DNA of 64,000 nucleotides from UBA11524 sp964383815 (GTDB taxonomy: Bacteria; Bacillota; Clostridia; Christensenellales; Aristaeellaceae), in assembly GCA_964383815.1 (NCBI GenBank), contig CAYLIC010000001.1:114102-178101 (forward strand). The letters run 5' to 3'. Of this stretch, positions 6,532 to 16,342 are shown one piece after another. The translations under genes and the position numbers were made by a program. Positions within the stretch are counted from its first letter, which is position 1. Every line of letters starts with the position of its first letter. The notes beneath the pieces were generated by a model. The model was given only the letters and a program-made list of their open reading frames with translations. It made no database searches and had not been told where the DNA came from.

Positions 6532-8575
6532 ATTTGCCCGCCAGGCGGTAGGCTTCGTCGTACAGCCAGTTCTGGCTGGAGAGCGGCTCCTCGCTGCCGG
6601 GATAGCGGCGGGTATAGCTGCCATCCGGCTGCTGCTCCCGGGCCTGCACGTTGTCCTGCCAGATAATGCGGAAGGTGTTCTCCAGCCGGGCCTTGGCCTT
6701 GTCATCCAGGATGGGACAGGCCACCTCCACCCGGCGCAGGGTGTTGCGGGTCATCCAGTCGGCGCTGGAAATGTAGAACCGGGCGCTCTCTCCCTCGCCA
6801 AAGATGTAAATACGGCTGTGCTCCAGAAAGCGCCCCACCACGCTGATGATGCGGATGTTCTCCGTCAGGCCGGGCACGCCTGCCCGCAGGCAGCATATGC
6901 CCCGGACAATCATGTCAATCTTCACACCGGCCTGGCTGGCCTCCACCAGCTTCTTCATCAGGGTCTTGTCGCTCAGGCTGTTCAGCTTCACGCGGATGCG
7001 GCCCTTGTCACCCTTGGCCATTTCGCCGTCAATCATGTCCAGCAGCTTGTTTTGCAGGCAATGGGGCGCCACCAGCAGCTGCTGAACATGGTCCACCGTT
7101 TCGCCCAGCATCAGCGCCTGGAACACCGTCAGCGCCTCCTCGCCAATTTCCTGGCGGGCAGTCAGGTAGCTCAGGTCGGTATACAGGCGGCTGGTCTTTT
7201 CGTTGTAGTTGCCTGTGCCAATCTGCGTAATGTACTGAATGCCGTTCTCGGTTTTCCTTGTAATCAGGCACAGCTTGCTGTGCACCTTAATGTGCTCAAT
7301 GCCGTAAATCACATGGCAACCAGCTTTCTCCAGCCGGCGGCTCCACTCAATGTTGTTCTCCTCATCAAAGCGGGCCTTCAGCTCCACCAGCACGTCCACC
7401 TGCTTGCCGTTTTCGGCGGCCTCCACCAGGCTTTCCACCACCTTGCTGTCCCGGGCCAGGCGGTACAGGGTCATGCGGATGGAAACCACCTGCGGGTCGT
7501 GAGCGGCCTGGGACAGCATGGTCAGGAACGGTCGGATGCTCTGGTAGGGGTAGTGGAGCAGCACGTCCTTCTCTGCCACCTGATCCAGGATGGGTCGCCG
7601 CTCATCCAAATCCGGCGACGGCTGGGGATGCCGCGGCGCATAGAACAGCTCTGCATGGCTCCTCAGGTGATCGGCAATGCCGTAGAGGAAGGAGGTGTCC
7701 AGGGGTGCATCGTAGGCATACACGCGGGCCTTGTCCAGCTTCAGCAGGTCGCACAGTTTGCCCACAATATCCGCGTCAATCTCCCGGCTCAGTTCCAGGC
7801 GCACAGGGCACAGCTTTTTGCGCAGCTGCACCACCTCTGCCATGTGGTCGCGGTAGTTCAGGTCTTCATCGTAGATGCTGTCCGCATCAATGTCCGCATT
7901 GCGGGTAATGCGGGCCAGGGTTTTGCTGGCCACCTTGTAGCCGGGGAACATCAGCGGCAGATAGTGGAGGATCAGCTCCTCCGCCAGCATAAAGCAGCCT
8001 GTACGCTCCGGAATGGGAATCAGCCTGGGGAATGCCGTATCCCCACAGGGTACAATGCCAATCTTCTTGCTGCCCTTTCCCTTGGTTTCCAGCACGGCAA
8101 CGGCGTATATGGCCTTGTTCTTCAGGAATGGAAAGGACTGCTTCCGCCCAACGATGAAGGTGGACAGCAGGGGCATATACTCCCTGCGGAACATGTTCGC
8201 CAGGTATTTCTCCGTTTCCTTGCTGATGGCGCGGAAGTTCACCACGGAAATGCCCTGTTCCCCCAGGCGCTCCATCAGCTCCGCATAGGTTTCGTCCCGC
8301 CGGTGGCACAGCTGGCGGATCCGTGCCAGTGCCGCGTCGATCTGCTCCCCCGGTGTCATGAAGGTTTTGTTCTCCCGGCTTTCCTTGTCCAGCAGCATCT
8401 GGTCGTGCAGGCTGCCGATACGCACCATGAAGAACTCGTCCAGGTTGCTCTGGAAAATGGACAGGAAGGACAGCCGCTCGCACAGGGGTACGCGGGCGTC
8501 CTCAGCCTCCTCCAACACGCGCTCATTAAAGCGCAGCCAGGAAAGCTCCCGGTTTTCAAAGCAGGTATTTTCCAT
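6530..8575 (-). CDS. ppk1: Polyphosphate kinase 1
   Basis: 681 residues. It makes long-chain inorganic polyphosphate from ATP reversibly through a phosphohistidine. Visible are the N-terminal ENRELSWLRFNERVLEEA motif, the PHY region FYAPRHPQPSPD leading to LLHYPYQSIRPFLTML, the phosphoacceptor region GIEHIKVHSKLCLI (the His of HSKL) and ITQIGTGNYNEKTSRLYTDL. The C-terminal PLD-like domain includes RVEVACPILD. Full length. It is the last gene of the six-gene minus-strand operon, 18 bases after the ABC exporter. Polyphosphate is linked to stress and sporulation in other bacteria (established, not shown here). Confidence 0.97.
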   Translation of the reverse strand: MENTCFENRELSWLRFNERVLEEAEDARVPLCERLSFLSIFQSNLDEFFMVRIGSLHDQMLLDKESRENKTFMTPGEQIDAALARIRQLCHRRDETYAELMERLGEQGISVVNFRAISKETEKYLANMFRREYMPLLSTFIVGRKQSFPFLKNKAIYAVAVLETKGKGSKKIGIVPCGDTAFPRLIPIPERTGCFMLAEELILHYLPLMFPGYKVASKTLARITRNADIDADSIYDEDLNYRDHMAEVVQLRKKLCPVRLELSREIDADIVGKLCDLLKLDKARVYAYDAPLDTSFLYGIADHLRSHAELFYAPRHPQPSPDLDERRPILDQVAEKDVLLHYPYQSIRPFLTMLSQAAHDPQVVSIRMTLYRLARDSKVVESLVEAAENGKQVDVLVELKARFDEENNIEWSRRLEKAGCHVIYGIEHIKVHSKLCLITRKTENGIQYITQIGTGNYNEKTSRLYTDLSYLTARQEIGEEALTVFQALMLGETVDHVQQLLVAPHCLQNKLLDMIDGEMAKGDKGRIRVKLNSLSDKTLMKKLVEASQAGVKIDMIVRGICCLRAGVPGLTENIRIISVVGRFLEHSRIYIFGEGESARFYISSADWMTRNTLRRVEVACPILDDKAKARLENTFRIIWQDNVQAREQQPDGSYTRRYPGSEEPLSSQNWLYDEAYRLAGK

Positions 8576-8593
8576 GCAAATCGCTCCTTTTCC

Positions 8594-10330
8594 TTATTCC
8601 ACCCGGGCAAACTGGCTCTCGTACAGGGTCTTGTAGAAGCCGCCCTTGTCCAGCAGCTCCTGGTGGCTGCCCTGCTCCACCACATGCCCGTCACGCATGA
8701 CAAGGATCACATCGCTTTCGCGGATGGTGGAAAGCCTGTGCGCCACAACAAAGCTGGTGCGGCCCTTCACCATGGCGCTGAAGGCACGCTGCACGTTCAG
8801 CTCGGTGCGGGTATCGATGTTGGAGGTTGCCTCATCCAGGATGAGCATGTCCGGGTTCATCAGCATTACGCGGGCGATGCAGAGAAGCTGCTTCTGTCCC
8901 TGGGAAAGGTTGGCGCCCTGCTCGGTCAGCACGGTGTCGTAGCCGTCCCTCAAGCGGGTGATGAACCCGTGGGCATAGGCCGCCTTGGCTGCCGCGATAA
9001 TTTCCTCCCTGGTGGCATCAGGCTTGCCATAGGCAATGTTCTCCGCCACGGTAGCCTGGGTGAGCCAGGTTTCCTGCAGCACCATGCCAAACCGGGCGCG
9101 CAGTTCGTCCCGGGTCATGTCCCGGATGTCCACGCCGCCCAGGGTAATGCGTCCCTCCGTCACATCGTAAAAGCGCATGAGCAGGTTAATCAGCGTGGTT
9201 TTGCCGCAGCCTGTGGGGCCCACAATGGCAATGCGCCGGCCCGGCTCCACCCGCAGGTTGAAGTGCTGTATCAGCGGCTTGTCCGGCAGGTACTGGAAGG
9301 ACACATCCTCAAAGGCAATGGTGGCCTTTTCCGGCGCAGGCAGCGCCTTGGCGGATTCCTGCTCGGCAGGCTCGTCCATCAGTTCCATCAGGCGACGGGC
9401 AGAGGCCAGCGCCGTTTGCAGCTGGGCCAGGATGCCTGTAACTTCATTAAAGGGCTTGGTATACTGGTTGGCATAGCTTAAAAAGCAGCTCAGCTGGCCC
9501 ACGGACATGCCGCCGTTCACTGCCGTCAGCGCACCGGCGATGCCCACTGCCGCATACACCAGGCCATTGACAAAGCGTGTCAGGGGGTTGGTGAAGGCCG
9601 GGTAAATCTGGGCCTTGAAGCCCCATTTGTACAGCTGCTGGTTGATTTCCTCATACTTGTCCTCGCTGGCCTGCTCGTGACCAAACAGCTTAATCAGCTT
9701 CTGGCCGGACACCATTTCGTTCACATGCCCGCCCAATTCGCCCTGTATCTGGCTTTGCTTAATAAAGGTCTTGTGGGTTCCTCTGGCAATCAGCGTGGCA
9801 ATCAGCAGGGACACAGGTGTCAGCGCCACAACCACCAGGGCAATCAGCGGATTGATGGACAGCATGAAGCACAGCGTGCCCAAAATGGTGATGATGCCAG
9901 AAAACAGCTGGGTGAAACCCTGCAAAAGGCCATCGCCCACCGCATCCACATCGCTGACCACCCGGTTGATAATATTGCCATGGGCCGTGCTGTCAATGTA
10001 TTTCAGCGGCACGCGAATCAGCCGGGAGAAAACCTTCACACGCAGGTCGCTGGTTGTTTTGTAGGAAACGGTGTTGGTGCACAGGCTCATCAGCCACTGG
10101 AACAGCGCACCCAGAGCAATGGCGCCCATCAGCAGCAGCGCATAGTGCCCGATGACCGCAAAGTCCACATTGTCCTTGCCGACAATCACATCCACCGCGT
10201 TGCCGATCAGCACCGGGCACAGCAGGGACATCACCACATACACAATGGCGCAGGCCAGCGCACCCAAAAGCTGCAGGCGATAGGGCTTTACAAACCGCAT
10301 CAGCCGCAGGAAAACATCCTTGTTGCTCAT
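8594..10330 (-). CDS. ABC exporter half-transporter, consensus-Walker B subunit
   Basis: 578 residues: an N-terminal six-helix transmembrane domain (about residues 15-310) and a nucleotide-binding domain. Walker A is GPTGCGKTTL, the signature LSQGQKQLL, Walker B MLILDEATSNID with the catalytic Glu, and the switch VVAHRLSTI with His. It pairs with the preceding half-transporter. The pattern here (LSQGQ signature plus intact Glu and His) matches the TM288-like partner of heterodimeric exporters. ATG 10330 follows AGGAGG at seven bases and overlaps the upstream stop by four bases. The substrate is not predictable; multidrug or peptide/lipid export is typical. Confidence 0.93.
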   Translation of the reverse strand: MSNKDVFLRLMRFVKPYRLQLLGALACAIVYVVMSLLCPVLIGNAVDVIVGKDNVDFAVIGHYALLLMGAIALGALFQWLMSLCTNTVSYKTTSDLRVKVFSRLIRVPLKYIDSTAHGNIINRVVSDVDAVGDGLLQGFTQLFSGIITILGTLCFMLSINPLIALVVVALTPVSLLIATLIARGTHKTFIKQSQIQGELGGHVNEMVSGQKLIKLFGHEQASEDKYEEINQQLYKWGFKAQIYPAFTNPLTRFVNGLVYAAVGIAGALTAVNGGMSVGQLSCFLSYANQYTKPFNEVTGILAQLQTALASARRLMELMDEPAEQESAKALPAPEKATIAFEDVSFQYLPDKPLIQHFNLRVEPGRRIAIVGPTGCGKTTLINLLMRFYDVTEGRITLGGVDIRDMTRDELRARFGMVLQETWLTQATVAENIAYGKPDATREEIIAAAKAAYAHGFITRLRDGYDTVLTEQGANLSQGQKQLLCIARVMLMNPDMLILDEATSNIDTRTELNVQRAFSAMVKGRTSFVVAHRLSTIRESDVILVMRDGHVVEQGSHQELLDKGGFYKTLYESQFARVE

Positions 10331-12054
10331 GCTTTCGCCTCCTCGCTCTTCATCTGGGATGCGCAAATCTCCTGATAGGTCGGACAGGTGTCCAGCAGGT
10401 GCTCATGGGTACCGCGGCCCACAATTTCCCCATCCTCCATGACGATGATGGTGTCACACCGGCGCACCGTGCTCACCCGCTGGGAAACGGTAATCACCGT
10501 GGGCCTGGGTTCCAGGTGATGCAAGGCCTTCTGCAGAGCGGCATCGGTGGCATAGTCCAGGGCGGAAGAGGAATCATCCAGAATGAGAATATCCGGCTGA
10601 CCCACCAGCGCCCGGGCGATGGTCAGCCGCTGCTTTTGTCCGCCGGAGAAGTTCGCGCCTCCTTGAGCCACAGGGGCATCAAGACCCACTTTGCGGACAA
10701 ATTCCTCTGCCTGTGCCGCACGCAGCGCCGCCCATAGTTCTTCGTCTGTGGCATCAGGCTTGCGCCAAAGCAGGTTATCGCGAATGGTGCCGGAAAACAG
10801 CAGGTTGCCCTGAGGCACCATGCCGATTTTTCCGTGAAGCTGGTTCAAGGGGTAGTCCCGCACATCCACGCCATCCACCAGCACCTGACCGGCTGTCACA
10901 TCGTACAGCCTGGGTATCAGCTGCACCAGGGTGGACTTTGCGCTGCCTGTGCCGCCAATGACCCCCAGGGTCGTCCCGGCGGGAATGTCCAGGTTAATGC
11001 GGTGCAGGGCATACTCCGCGCCCTGATAGTAGGCAAAGTCCACCCCGCGGAAGCTGACACGGCAGGCGCCTGACACCGGCTGCACTTCTTCCCGGCCTGC
11101 ATCGTCAATGGAAGGCGCCGTATCGAACACCTCATTGATGCGGGAGGCAGAGGCAGCGGCCTTGGTGAAGATAACCACCAGGTTTGCCACCACCACCAGG
11201 GCCAGAAGAATCTGCGTCATGTAGTTGACAAAGGCAACCACTTCCCCCTGGGACAGGTGCCCGGCCTCCACCCGCACGCCGCCAAACCACAGGATTGCCA
11301 CAATACCCAGGTTGAGAATCAGGAAGCTGAAGGGCGAAAGCACCGCATTCAGCTTGCCAATGCTGATGGCGTTGTCAGCCAGGTCGTCGCAGGCTTCGTC
11401 AAAGCGGGCAGCCTCGCTGTCCTGCTTGCGGAAGGCGCGCACCACCCGGGCGCCCGCCAGATTTTCACGGGTAATCAGCGCCACCCTGTCGGTTTTCCGC
11501 TGGATGGTCTTGAAAAACGGCACAGAGCGGCTCATCACAATGTAGAGCACCAGGGCCACCAGCGGCACAATCGCCAGGAACACCAGGGAAAGGTGCAGGT
11601 CAATGCGCATGGCCATGATAACAGCGCCAATCACCAGGAAAGGCGCCCGCACCACCAGGCGAATCAGCATGGCAACAGCGGTCTGCATCTGGTTGATGTC
11701 GGCGGTCATGCGGGTAATCAGCGTGGGCGTGCCGAAATGGTCCAGATCCCGCCAGGAAAGGGTGTTGATGTGATGAAACAGCGCCCGCCGCAGGTCGGTT
11801 CCCACACCCTGGGAGGCCCGGCAGGCCATGGTCTGGCAGGTCAGGGAGGAGCACAGGCCCACCACACCCAGCAGCACCAGCAGCCCGCCGCGCCGCCACA
11901 GGTAGCCGGCATCCCCGGTAGCAACACCCACGTCAATCATGTCCGCCATTACCAGCGGAACAATCAATTCAAATATGGCCTCAATCAGCTTAAACACCGG
12001 CCCGAGAAACACCTGCAGCCGATAGGGCTTGAGAAACCTGGTCAGTCGTTTCAC
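10327..12054 (-). CDS. ABC exporter half-transporter, degenerate-site subunit
   Basis: 575 residues with a transmembrane domain (about 15-310) and an ATPase domain. Walker A is GGTGSAKSTL and the signature FSGGQKQRL. Walker B reads ILILDDSSSALD, with Asp in place of the catalytic Glu, and the switch region VITVSQRVSTV has Gln in place of His. These substitutions are the known mark of the TM287/BmrC-type subunit of heterodimeric exporters with one degenerate ATP site. It starts 18 bases after recG and overlaps the partner gene by ATGA. The obligate heterodimer is inferred from the complementary degeneracy. Confidence 0.93.
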   Translation of the reverse strand: MKRLTRFLKPYRLQVFLGPVFKLIEAIFELIVPLVMADMIDVGVATGDAGYLWRRGGLLVLLGVVGLCSSLTCQTMACRASQGVGTDLRRALFHHINTLSWRDLDHFGTPTLITRMTADINQMQTAVAMLIRLVVRAPFLVIGAVIMAMRIDLHLSLVFLAIVPLVALVLYIVMSRSVPFFKTIQRKTDRVALITRENLAGARVVRAFRKQDSEAARFDEACDDLADNAISIGKLNAVLSPFSFLILNLGIVAILWFGGVRVEAGHLSQGEVVAFVNYMTQILLALVVVANLVVIFTKAAASASRINEVFDTAPSIDDAGREEVQPVSGACRVSFRGVDFAYYQGAEYALHRINLDIPAGTTLGVIGGTGSAKSTLVQLIPRLYDVTAGQVLVDGVDVRDYPLNQLHGKIGMVPQGNLLFSGTIRDNLLWRKPDATDEELWAALRAAQAEEFVRKVGLDAPVAQGGANFSGGQKQRLTIARALVGQPDILILDDSSSALDYATDAALQKALHHLEPRPTVITVSQRVSTVRRCDTIIVMEDGEIVGRGTHEHLLDTCPTYQEICASQMKSEEAKA

Positions 12055-12072
12055 AATGAAGCATCCTTTCCG

Positions 12073-14079
12073 TCAGTTCAGTGCCACATGGGATAGCCTG
12101 TCCCGGTAATACAGCGCGGCCTCCTGCTCAACAGCGGCGCGCTCTTCCTGCAATTCCGGCCTTTCCCGTAGCTCTTTCATGCAGCGTGAGGCCTCCTCCA
12201 GCAGGCGCACATCGCCATCCAGCAGAAAGCCAGCCAGCATTTCGCCGGATTGCCTGGTGCCCATCAAGTCTCCCGGGCCACGAAGCTCCAGATCCTTTTG
12301 TGCCACAATGAACCCGTCATTGGTGGCACATAGGGTGCGCAGGCGTTCGTTTTCCTCCGCCAGCAGAAAGCACCAGCTCTCCGCACTGCCGCGCCCCACG
12401 CGCCCACGCAGCTGATGCAGCTGGGACAGGCCGAAGCGCTCGGCATTCTCCACAATCATCACCGTGGCGTTGGGCACGCTGACGCCCACCTCAATCACCG
12501 TGGTGGACACCAGCACATCCATTTCGCCGGCGTAAAAGCGGTGCAAAACCTCCGCCTTTTCCTCCGCCGGCTGGGCGCCCCAGGTCAGCCCGACCCGCAG
12601 GCCTGCCAGCTCGCCGCCAGTCAGCGCCTCATAGGTGGCGCGGGCAGAGCGCACATTTTCAATGGCCTCGCTGTCCTCCACCAAGGGGCACACCACATAG
12701 GCCTGCCGGCCCGATGCGACCTGTTGGCGAAGAAAGCCGTACATGCCCGCCCGCTTGCCTTCCGGCACAATCCGCGTACGCACCGGCGTGCGCCCCGGGG
12801 GCAGCTCGTCCACCACGGAAACATCCAAATCGCCATAAAGAATCAGTGCCAGCGTCCTGGGAATGGGCGTTGCGGACATGACCAGCACATGGGGCGCACG
12901 CTGGTTGGTTTGACCCTTCTCCTGCAAAATGGAGCGTTGCCGTACGCCAAATCGGTGCTGCTCATCGGTCACCACCAGGCCAAGGCGTTGGTAGCGCACA
13001 CCCTCGCTAATCAGCGCATGGGTGCCGAACACCGCCTGCCAGCGTCCATCGGCAATGGCGGCGTGGGCCTCTTTCTTCTCCCTGGCCTTCATGGAGCCAA
13101 TCAGCAGCCCACAGGCAATGCCCAGGGGCTCCAGCATGGCCTTGGCAGATTCGTAGTGCTGCCTTGCCAGGATTTCCGTTGGTGCCATCATCGCCGCCTG
13201 ATAGCCAGCCCGACAGGCCATCACCATGGCGCCGAAGGCAAGCGCCGTCTTGCCGCAGCCCACGTCACCCTGCACCAGGCGGCTCATGGCGCGGCTCCGG
13301 CGCAGGTCAGCGGCGATTTCCTCCAGTACGCGCCTTTGTGCTCCTGTTGGCGGGAAAGGCATATGCCGCCAGAAGGCTTCCGGCCCGTCAGCGGGAATGC
13401 CCAGGGGAAAGCCGTCCTCCTGCCTGTGGCGCAGAAGGCCCAGCGCCGCCTGATACATCAGCATCTGCTCAAAGGCCAGGCGCCGCCTGGCCCTGCGCAA
13501 ATCCTCCAGGCTGTCTGGAAAATGAGCCTGGCGAATGGCAAAGTTCCGCTCGCACAGGGCATGCCGCAGGCGCAGGGAACGGGGCAGCGTTTCCGGGCAG
13601 CAGTCGTCCACCTGGGTCAGCGCCGATTGCATCAGCCCGCGGAAGGTTTTCGCGGGAATGCCCTTAACGGCCCGGTACACCGGCAGCAGGCACTTTTCCG
13701 TTACCTGCTGCGGGTTTTGCAGCACGCGGCGGTTGTTCTTCACCGCCATGCGCCCAAAGAGCATCATTTTCTGCCCCACAGGCAGCTGCTGGCACACCCA
13801 TGGCTGATTGTACCACACCAGCGCCAGCCTGCCGGATGCATCCTGAATGGCGGCGGTGATCTTGGTCAGCCCGTTAAAGCGGCTGAGCTTAGGCTTGTCC
13901 AGCACCACGCCTTCCACCAGCACCTCGCCGTCCCGGGCCAGGGCGCATGGGGTAACCTGCGTCCTGTCCTCATAGCGGACAGGCAGGCAGCATAACAAAT
14001 CGCGCAACGAGACGATGCCCATTGCGCGAAGTGATTCCAAGCGAGTGGGACCAAGGCCCTTGAGCATGGAAAGCTGCAT
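12073..14079 (-). CDS. recG: ATP-dependent DNA helicase RecG
   Basis: 668 residues. A branch-migration and fork-reversal helicase. The N-terminal wedge/OB domain (about residues 1-200) is followed by helicase motifs: I as QGDVGCGKTALAF, Ia MAPTEILARQHY, II TDEQHRFGVRQR (the DEQH box), III VMSATPIPRTLAL, V VSTTVIEVGVSVPNA, VI QLRGRVGRG. The C-terminal TRG region is also present (LELRGPGDLMGTRQSG). Gene order asp23-yloV-recG is conserved in Firmicutes. The start lies three bases after the yloV stop. Confidence 0.97.
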   Translation of the reverse strand: MQLSMLKGLGPTRLESLRAMGIVSLRDLLCCLPVRYEDRTQVTPCALARDGEVLVEGVVLDKPKLSRFNGLTKITAAIQDASGRLALVWYNQPWVCQQLPVGQKMMLFGRMAVKNNRRVLQNPQQVTEKCLLPVYRAVKGIPAKTFRGLMQSALTQVDDCCPETLPRSLRLRHALCERNFAIRQAHFPDSLEDLRRARRRLAFEQMLMYQAALGLLRHRQEDGFPLGIPADGPEAFWRHMPFPPTGAQRRVLEEIAADLRRSRAMSRLVQGDVGCGKTALAFGAMVMACRAGYQAAMMAPTEILARQHYESAKAMLEPLGIACGLLIGSMKAREKKEAHAAIADGRWQAVFGTHALISEGVRYQRLGLVVTDEQHRFGVRQRSILQEKGQTNQRAPHVLVMSATPIPRTLALILYGDLDVSVVDELPPGRTPVRTRIVPEGKRAGMYGFLRQQVASGRQAYVVCPLVEDSEAIENVRSARATYEALTGGELAGLRVGLTWGAQPAEEKAEVLHRFYAGEMDVLVSTTVIEVGVSVPNATVMIVENAERFGLSQLHQLRGRVGRGSAESWCFLLAEENERLRTLCATNDGFIVAQKDLELRGPGDLMGTRQSGEMLAGFLLDGDVRLLEEASRCMKELRERPELQEERAAVEQEAALYYRDRLSHVALN

Positions 14080-14082
14080 ATG

Positions 14083-15741
14083 TTACTCCACAGAAATCAG
14101 ATAGTAGTACAGCGGCTGACCGCCCATGTGGCACTCCACATCGCAGTCCGGGTACGCATCGGCAATCTCCTCGGTCACCTGCTGGGCATCGGCCTCGTTG
14201 GTTTCCTGCCCGAAGTAGACGGTAATCAGCTCATCCTCATCGGTAACAATGGCCTGCATCATTTCCATCACAACATCATGCACGCTGGTGCCGGAATATT
14301 CAATGGCGCCATTGTGCAGGCCGATGATGTCACCCTGCCTGATGTGCACGCCGTTGTACTCGCTGTCCCGTACGGCGTAGGTCACCGTGCCGGTCTTGAC
14401 ACGCTGAGCAGCCTCGTCCATGCGGGCGGCGTTTTCCTCGCCACTCAGGTCGGGCTGGAAGGCCACCGCTGCCGCAATGCCCATGGCCACATTCTTCGTG
14501 GGGATAACGAACACCTGCTTTTCTGCCAGCTCCGCAGCCTGCTGGGCCGCCATGGTCACATTGCCATTGTTGGGGAAAACAAACACACACCTGGCGTTCA
14601 CTGCGTTAATGGCATCCAGAATATCCTTGATGGACGGGTTCATGGTCTGTCCGCCCTCAACGATATGGTCCACCGTCAGGTCACTGAAAATCTTGCTGAA
14701 GCCATCGCCCAGGGACACTGCCACCATGCCAAAGTCCTTCTCCGGCTCAGCAGGTGCGGCGGGCACCCTTTCGGCTTCCTCCTTGCGCTCGTTCTCCCGG
14801 CGCTGCTCCAGCATGTTTTCAATCTTCAGGTTCACCAGCTCGCCCAGCTCCAGGCCGTATTCCAAGGCCCGGCCGGGGTTGTTGGTGTGGACATGCACCT
14901 TAATGACATCCAGGTCGTTCACCACCACCACACTGTCGCCAATGCGGTTCAGCCGGCGGCGGAAGGAATCCACCGCATGCTCATTGCAGTTTTCGTTCAG
15001 CCGCTGGATGAGGAACTCGGTGCAGTAGGCAAACTTGATTTCTTCCAGGGTTTCGTGGTCGTCCTCAAAGGCTGCCACGCCGTCGCTCTCCATGTCCGGG
15101 GCGATGGTGGCAACGTCCTCACCCCGCATAACGGCGGCATACCCGGTGTAAATCAGCAGCAGGCCGCGCCCGCCGGAGTCCACCACACCGGCCTGCTTCA
15201 GGGCAGGCAGCATGTCCGTTGTGCGGCGGAGAATATCCTCGCCGGTCTTGAGCATCACGTTCATCAGGCCCTCGTAATCATCCGGGTCCTTCTGAACCTG
15301 CTTCAGGGCATCCTCTGCAATCACCCTTGCCACTGTGAGAATGGTGCCCTCCTTGGGCTTCATAACAGCCTTGTAGGCCTGGTCGGCGCCAGCCTTCAGG
15401 GCCTGGGCAAACTGCACGGGGGTCACCTTGTCAATGCCGGTAAGCGCCTTGGCAAAGCCGCGCAAAAGCTGGGAGGTGATCACGCCGGAATTGCCCCTGG
15501 CGCCACGCAGGGCACCCTTGGCCAGGGCGTTTGCCGCCTCGTCCGCCCGCAGAAACTCCTTGCTGTTCACCTCGCGTGTGGCGCTCTGCATGGTCAGGGA
15601 CATATTGGTGCCGGTATCGCCGTCAGGCACGGGAAACACGTTCAGCGCGTCCACCGCCTCGCGGTTTTTCTCCAGCAGGGCCGCACCGGCAACCACCATG
15701 TCGCGCAGCAGCAGTCCGTCAATCGTCTTAAACTGTATCAA
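14083..15741 (-). CDS. fakA: DAK2-domain fatty acid kinase subunit YloV/FakA
   Basis: 552 residues. The N-terminal DAK2 (dihydroxyacetone-kinase L-like) ATP domain has the motif VFPVPDGDTGTNMSLTMQ (about residues 40-57) and later RGARGNSGVI. The middle and C-terminal domains resemble those of Staphylococcus FakA, which phosphorylates fatty acids presented by a FakB/DegV protein for incorporation into phospholipid. No FakB gene is in the window. It lies between asp23 and recG, the usual Bacillus yloU-yloV arrangement. The family is certain; the fatty-acid-kinase role is by homology. Confidence 0.9.
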   Translation of the reverse strand: MIQFKTIDGLLLRDMVVAGAALLEKNREAVDALNVFPVPDGDTGTNMSLTMQSATREVNSKEFLRADEAANALAKGALRGARGNSGVITSQLLRGFAKALTGIDKVTPVQFAQALKAGADQAYKAVMKPKEGTILTVARVIAEDALKQVQKDPDDYEGLMNVMLKTGEDILRRTTDMLPALKQAGVVDSGGRGLLLIYTGYAAVMRGEDVATIAPDMESDGVAAFEDDHETLEEIKFAYCTEFLIQRLNENCNEHAVDSFRRRLNRIGDSVVVVNDLDVIKVHVHTNNPGRALEYGLELGELVNLKIENMLEQRRENERKEEAERVPAAPAEPEKDFGMVAVSLGDGFSKIFSDLTVDHIVEGGQTMNPSIKDILDAINAVNARCVFVFPNNGNVTMAAQQAAELAEKQVFVIPTKNVAMGIAAAVAFQPDLSGEENAARMDEAAQRVKTGTVTYAVRDSEYNGVHIRQGDIIGLHNGAIEYSGTSVHDVVMEMMQAIVTDEDELITVYFGQETNEADAQQVTEEIADAYPDCDVECHMGGQPLYYYLISVE

Positions 15742-15776
15742 GGATCTTTCCTCCGTTCACGAGCGTTCCTTTTGGA

Positions 15777-16127
15777 TCAAATGCGGATACCTTCCACGGA
15801 AATGTTCACCTTGCGCACCTTCACGCCCGTCATGCTTTCCAGCTTGTAGCGGACGGTGTCCACAATGGTCTTGCACACCTCGGCAATGGAGATGCCGTAT
15901 TCCACAATGATAAAGAGATCCACGTCCAGCATATCGCCCGCATTGCGGATCTGCACACCCTTGGAAAGATTCTCACGGCCCAGCCACTCAACAAAGCCGT
16001 CCTTGGCCCGGCGGGAGGACATGGCGACGATGCCGTAGCATTCCAGCGCCGCATAGCCCACAACCTTGAGCATAACATCCTCTGTGATGAAGATGGTGCC
16101 AATATCGTTTTTAATCTTACACTCCAT
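15777..16127 (-). CDS. Asp23/Gls24 family envelope stress protein (YloU-like)
   Basis: 116 residues from ATG 16127, which has AAGGAGG 11 bases upstream; an in-frame upstream extension to 16205 lacks a site and is rejected. The Asp23 fold is recognisable in GTIFITEDVMLKVVGYAALE, VDLFIIVEYGISIAEVCKTI and the C-terminal VRKVNISVEGI. Such proteins associate with the cell envelope and are linked to alkaline or envelope stress. It is the first gene of the six-gene operon running to ppk. Confidence 0.92.
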   Translation of the reverse strand: MECKIKNDIGTIFITEDVMLKVVGYAALECYGIVAMSSRRAKDGFVEWLGRENLSKGVQIRNAGDMLDVDLFIIVEYGISIAEVCKTIVDTVRYKLESMTGVKVRKVNISVEGIRI

Positions 16128-16210
16128 GGTCTTTTCAACCTCCTTGTGCGGGACTCCCCTCCCGGGCGTTTGGGACACGCCAAGCTCACCCACAGATAGG
16201 GTCACTATGT

Positions 16211-16239
16211 AGTATACAGGATTTTGCTGCTTTTAGCAA
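16211..16239 (-). promoter_or_regulatory. Sigma-A promoter of the asp23-fakA-recG-ABC-ppk operon
   Basis: On the minus strand: TTGCTA, a 17-base spacer, TATACT. It is the only good promoter upstream of asp23, and the five downstream gaps are at most about 35 bases, so it probably drives the whole operon. Confidence 0.65.
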
Positions 16240-16287
16240 GGACTTTTTCAATACGCCCGCCGCCTTCCGGTTTTTACATGGCACCCC

Positions 16288-16316
16288 TTGCCAGCTTGCG
16301 GATAATCGGTTACAAT
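16288..16316 (+). promoter_or_regulatory. Sigma-A promoter of the secreted papain-like gene
   Basis: TTGCCA (16288-16293), a 17-base spacer, TACAAT (16311-16316), followed by AAGGAGG and the ATG at 16343. Confidence 0.7.
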
Positions 16317-16342
16317 AGATGCATTGCCAAGGAGGTACTGCT

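Noticed and set aside
6287..9481. A 1064-codon open frame on the plus strand
   Set aside because: It lies antisense to ppk and the ABC exporter, which have complete motifs. The frame is His-, Gln- and Val-rich, as expected when the complementary strand of G+C-rich codons is read in register. No RBS or family motif.
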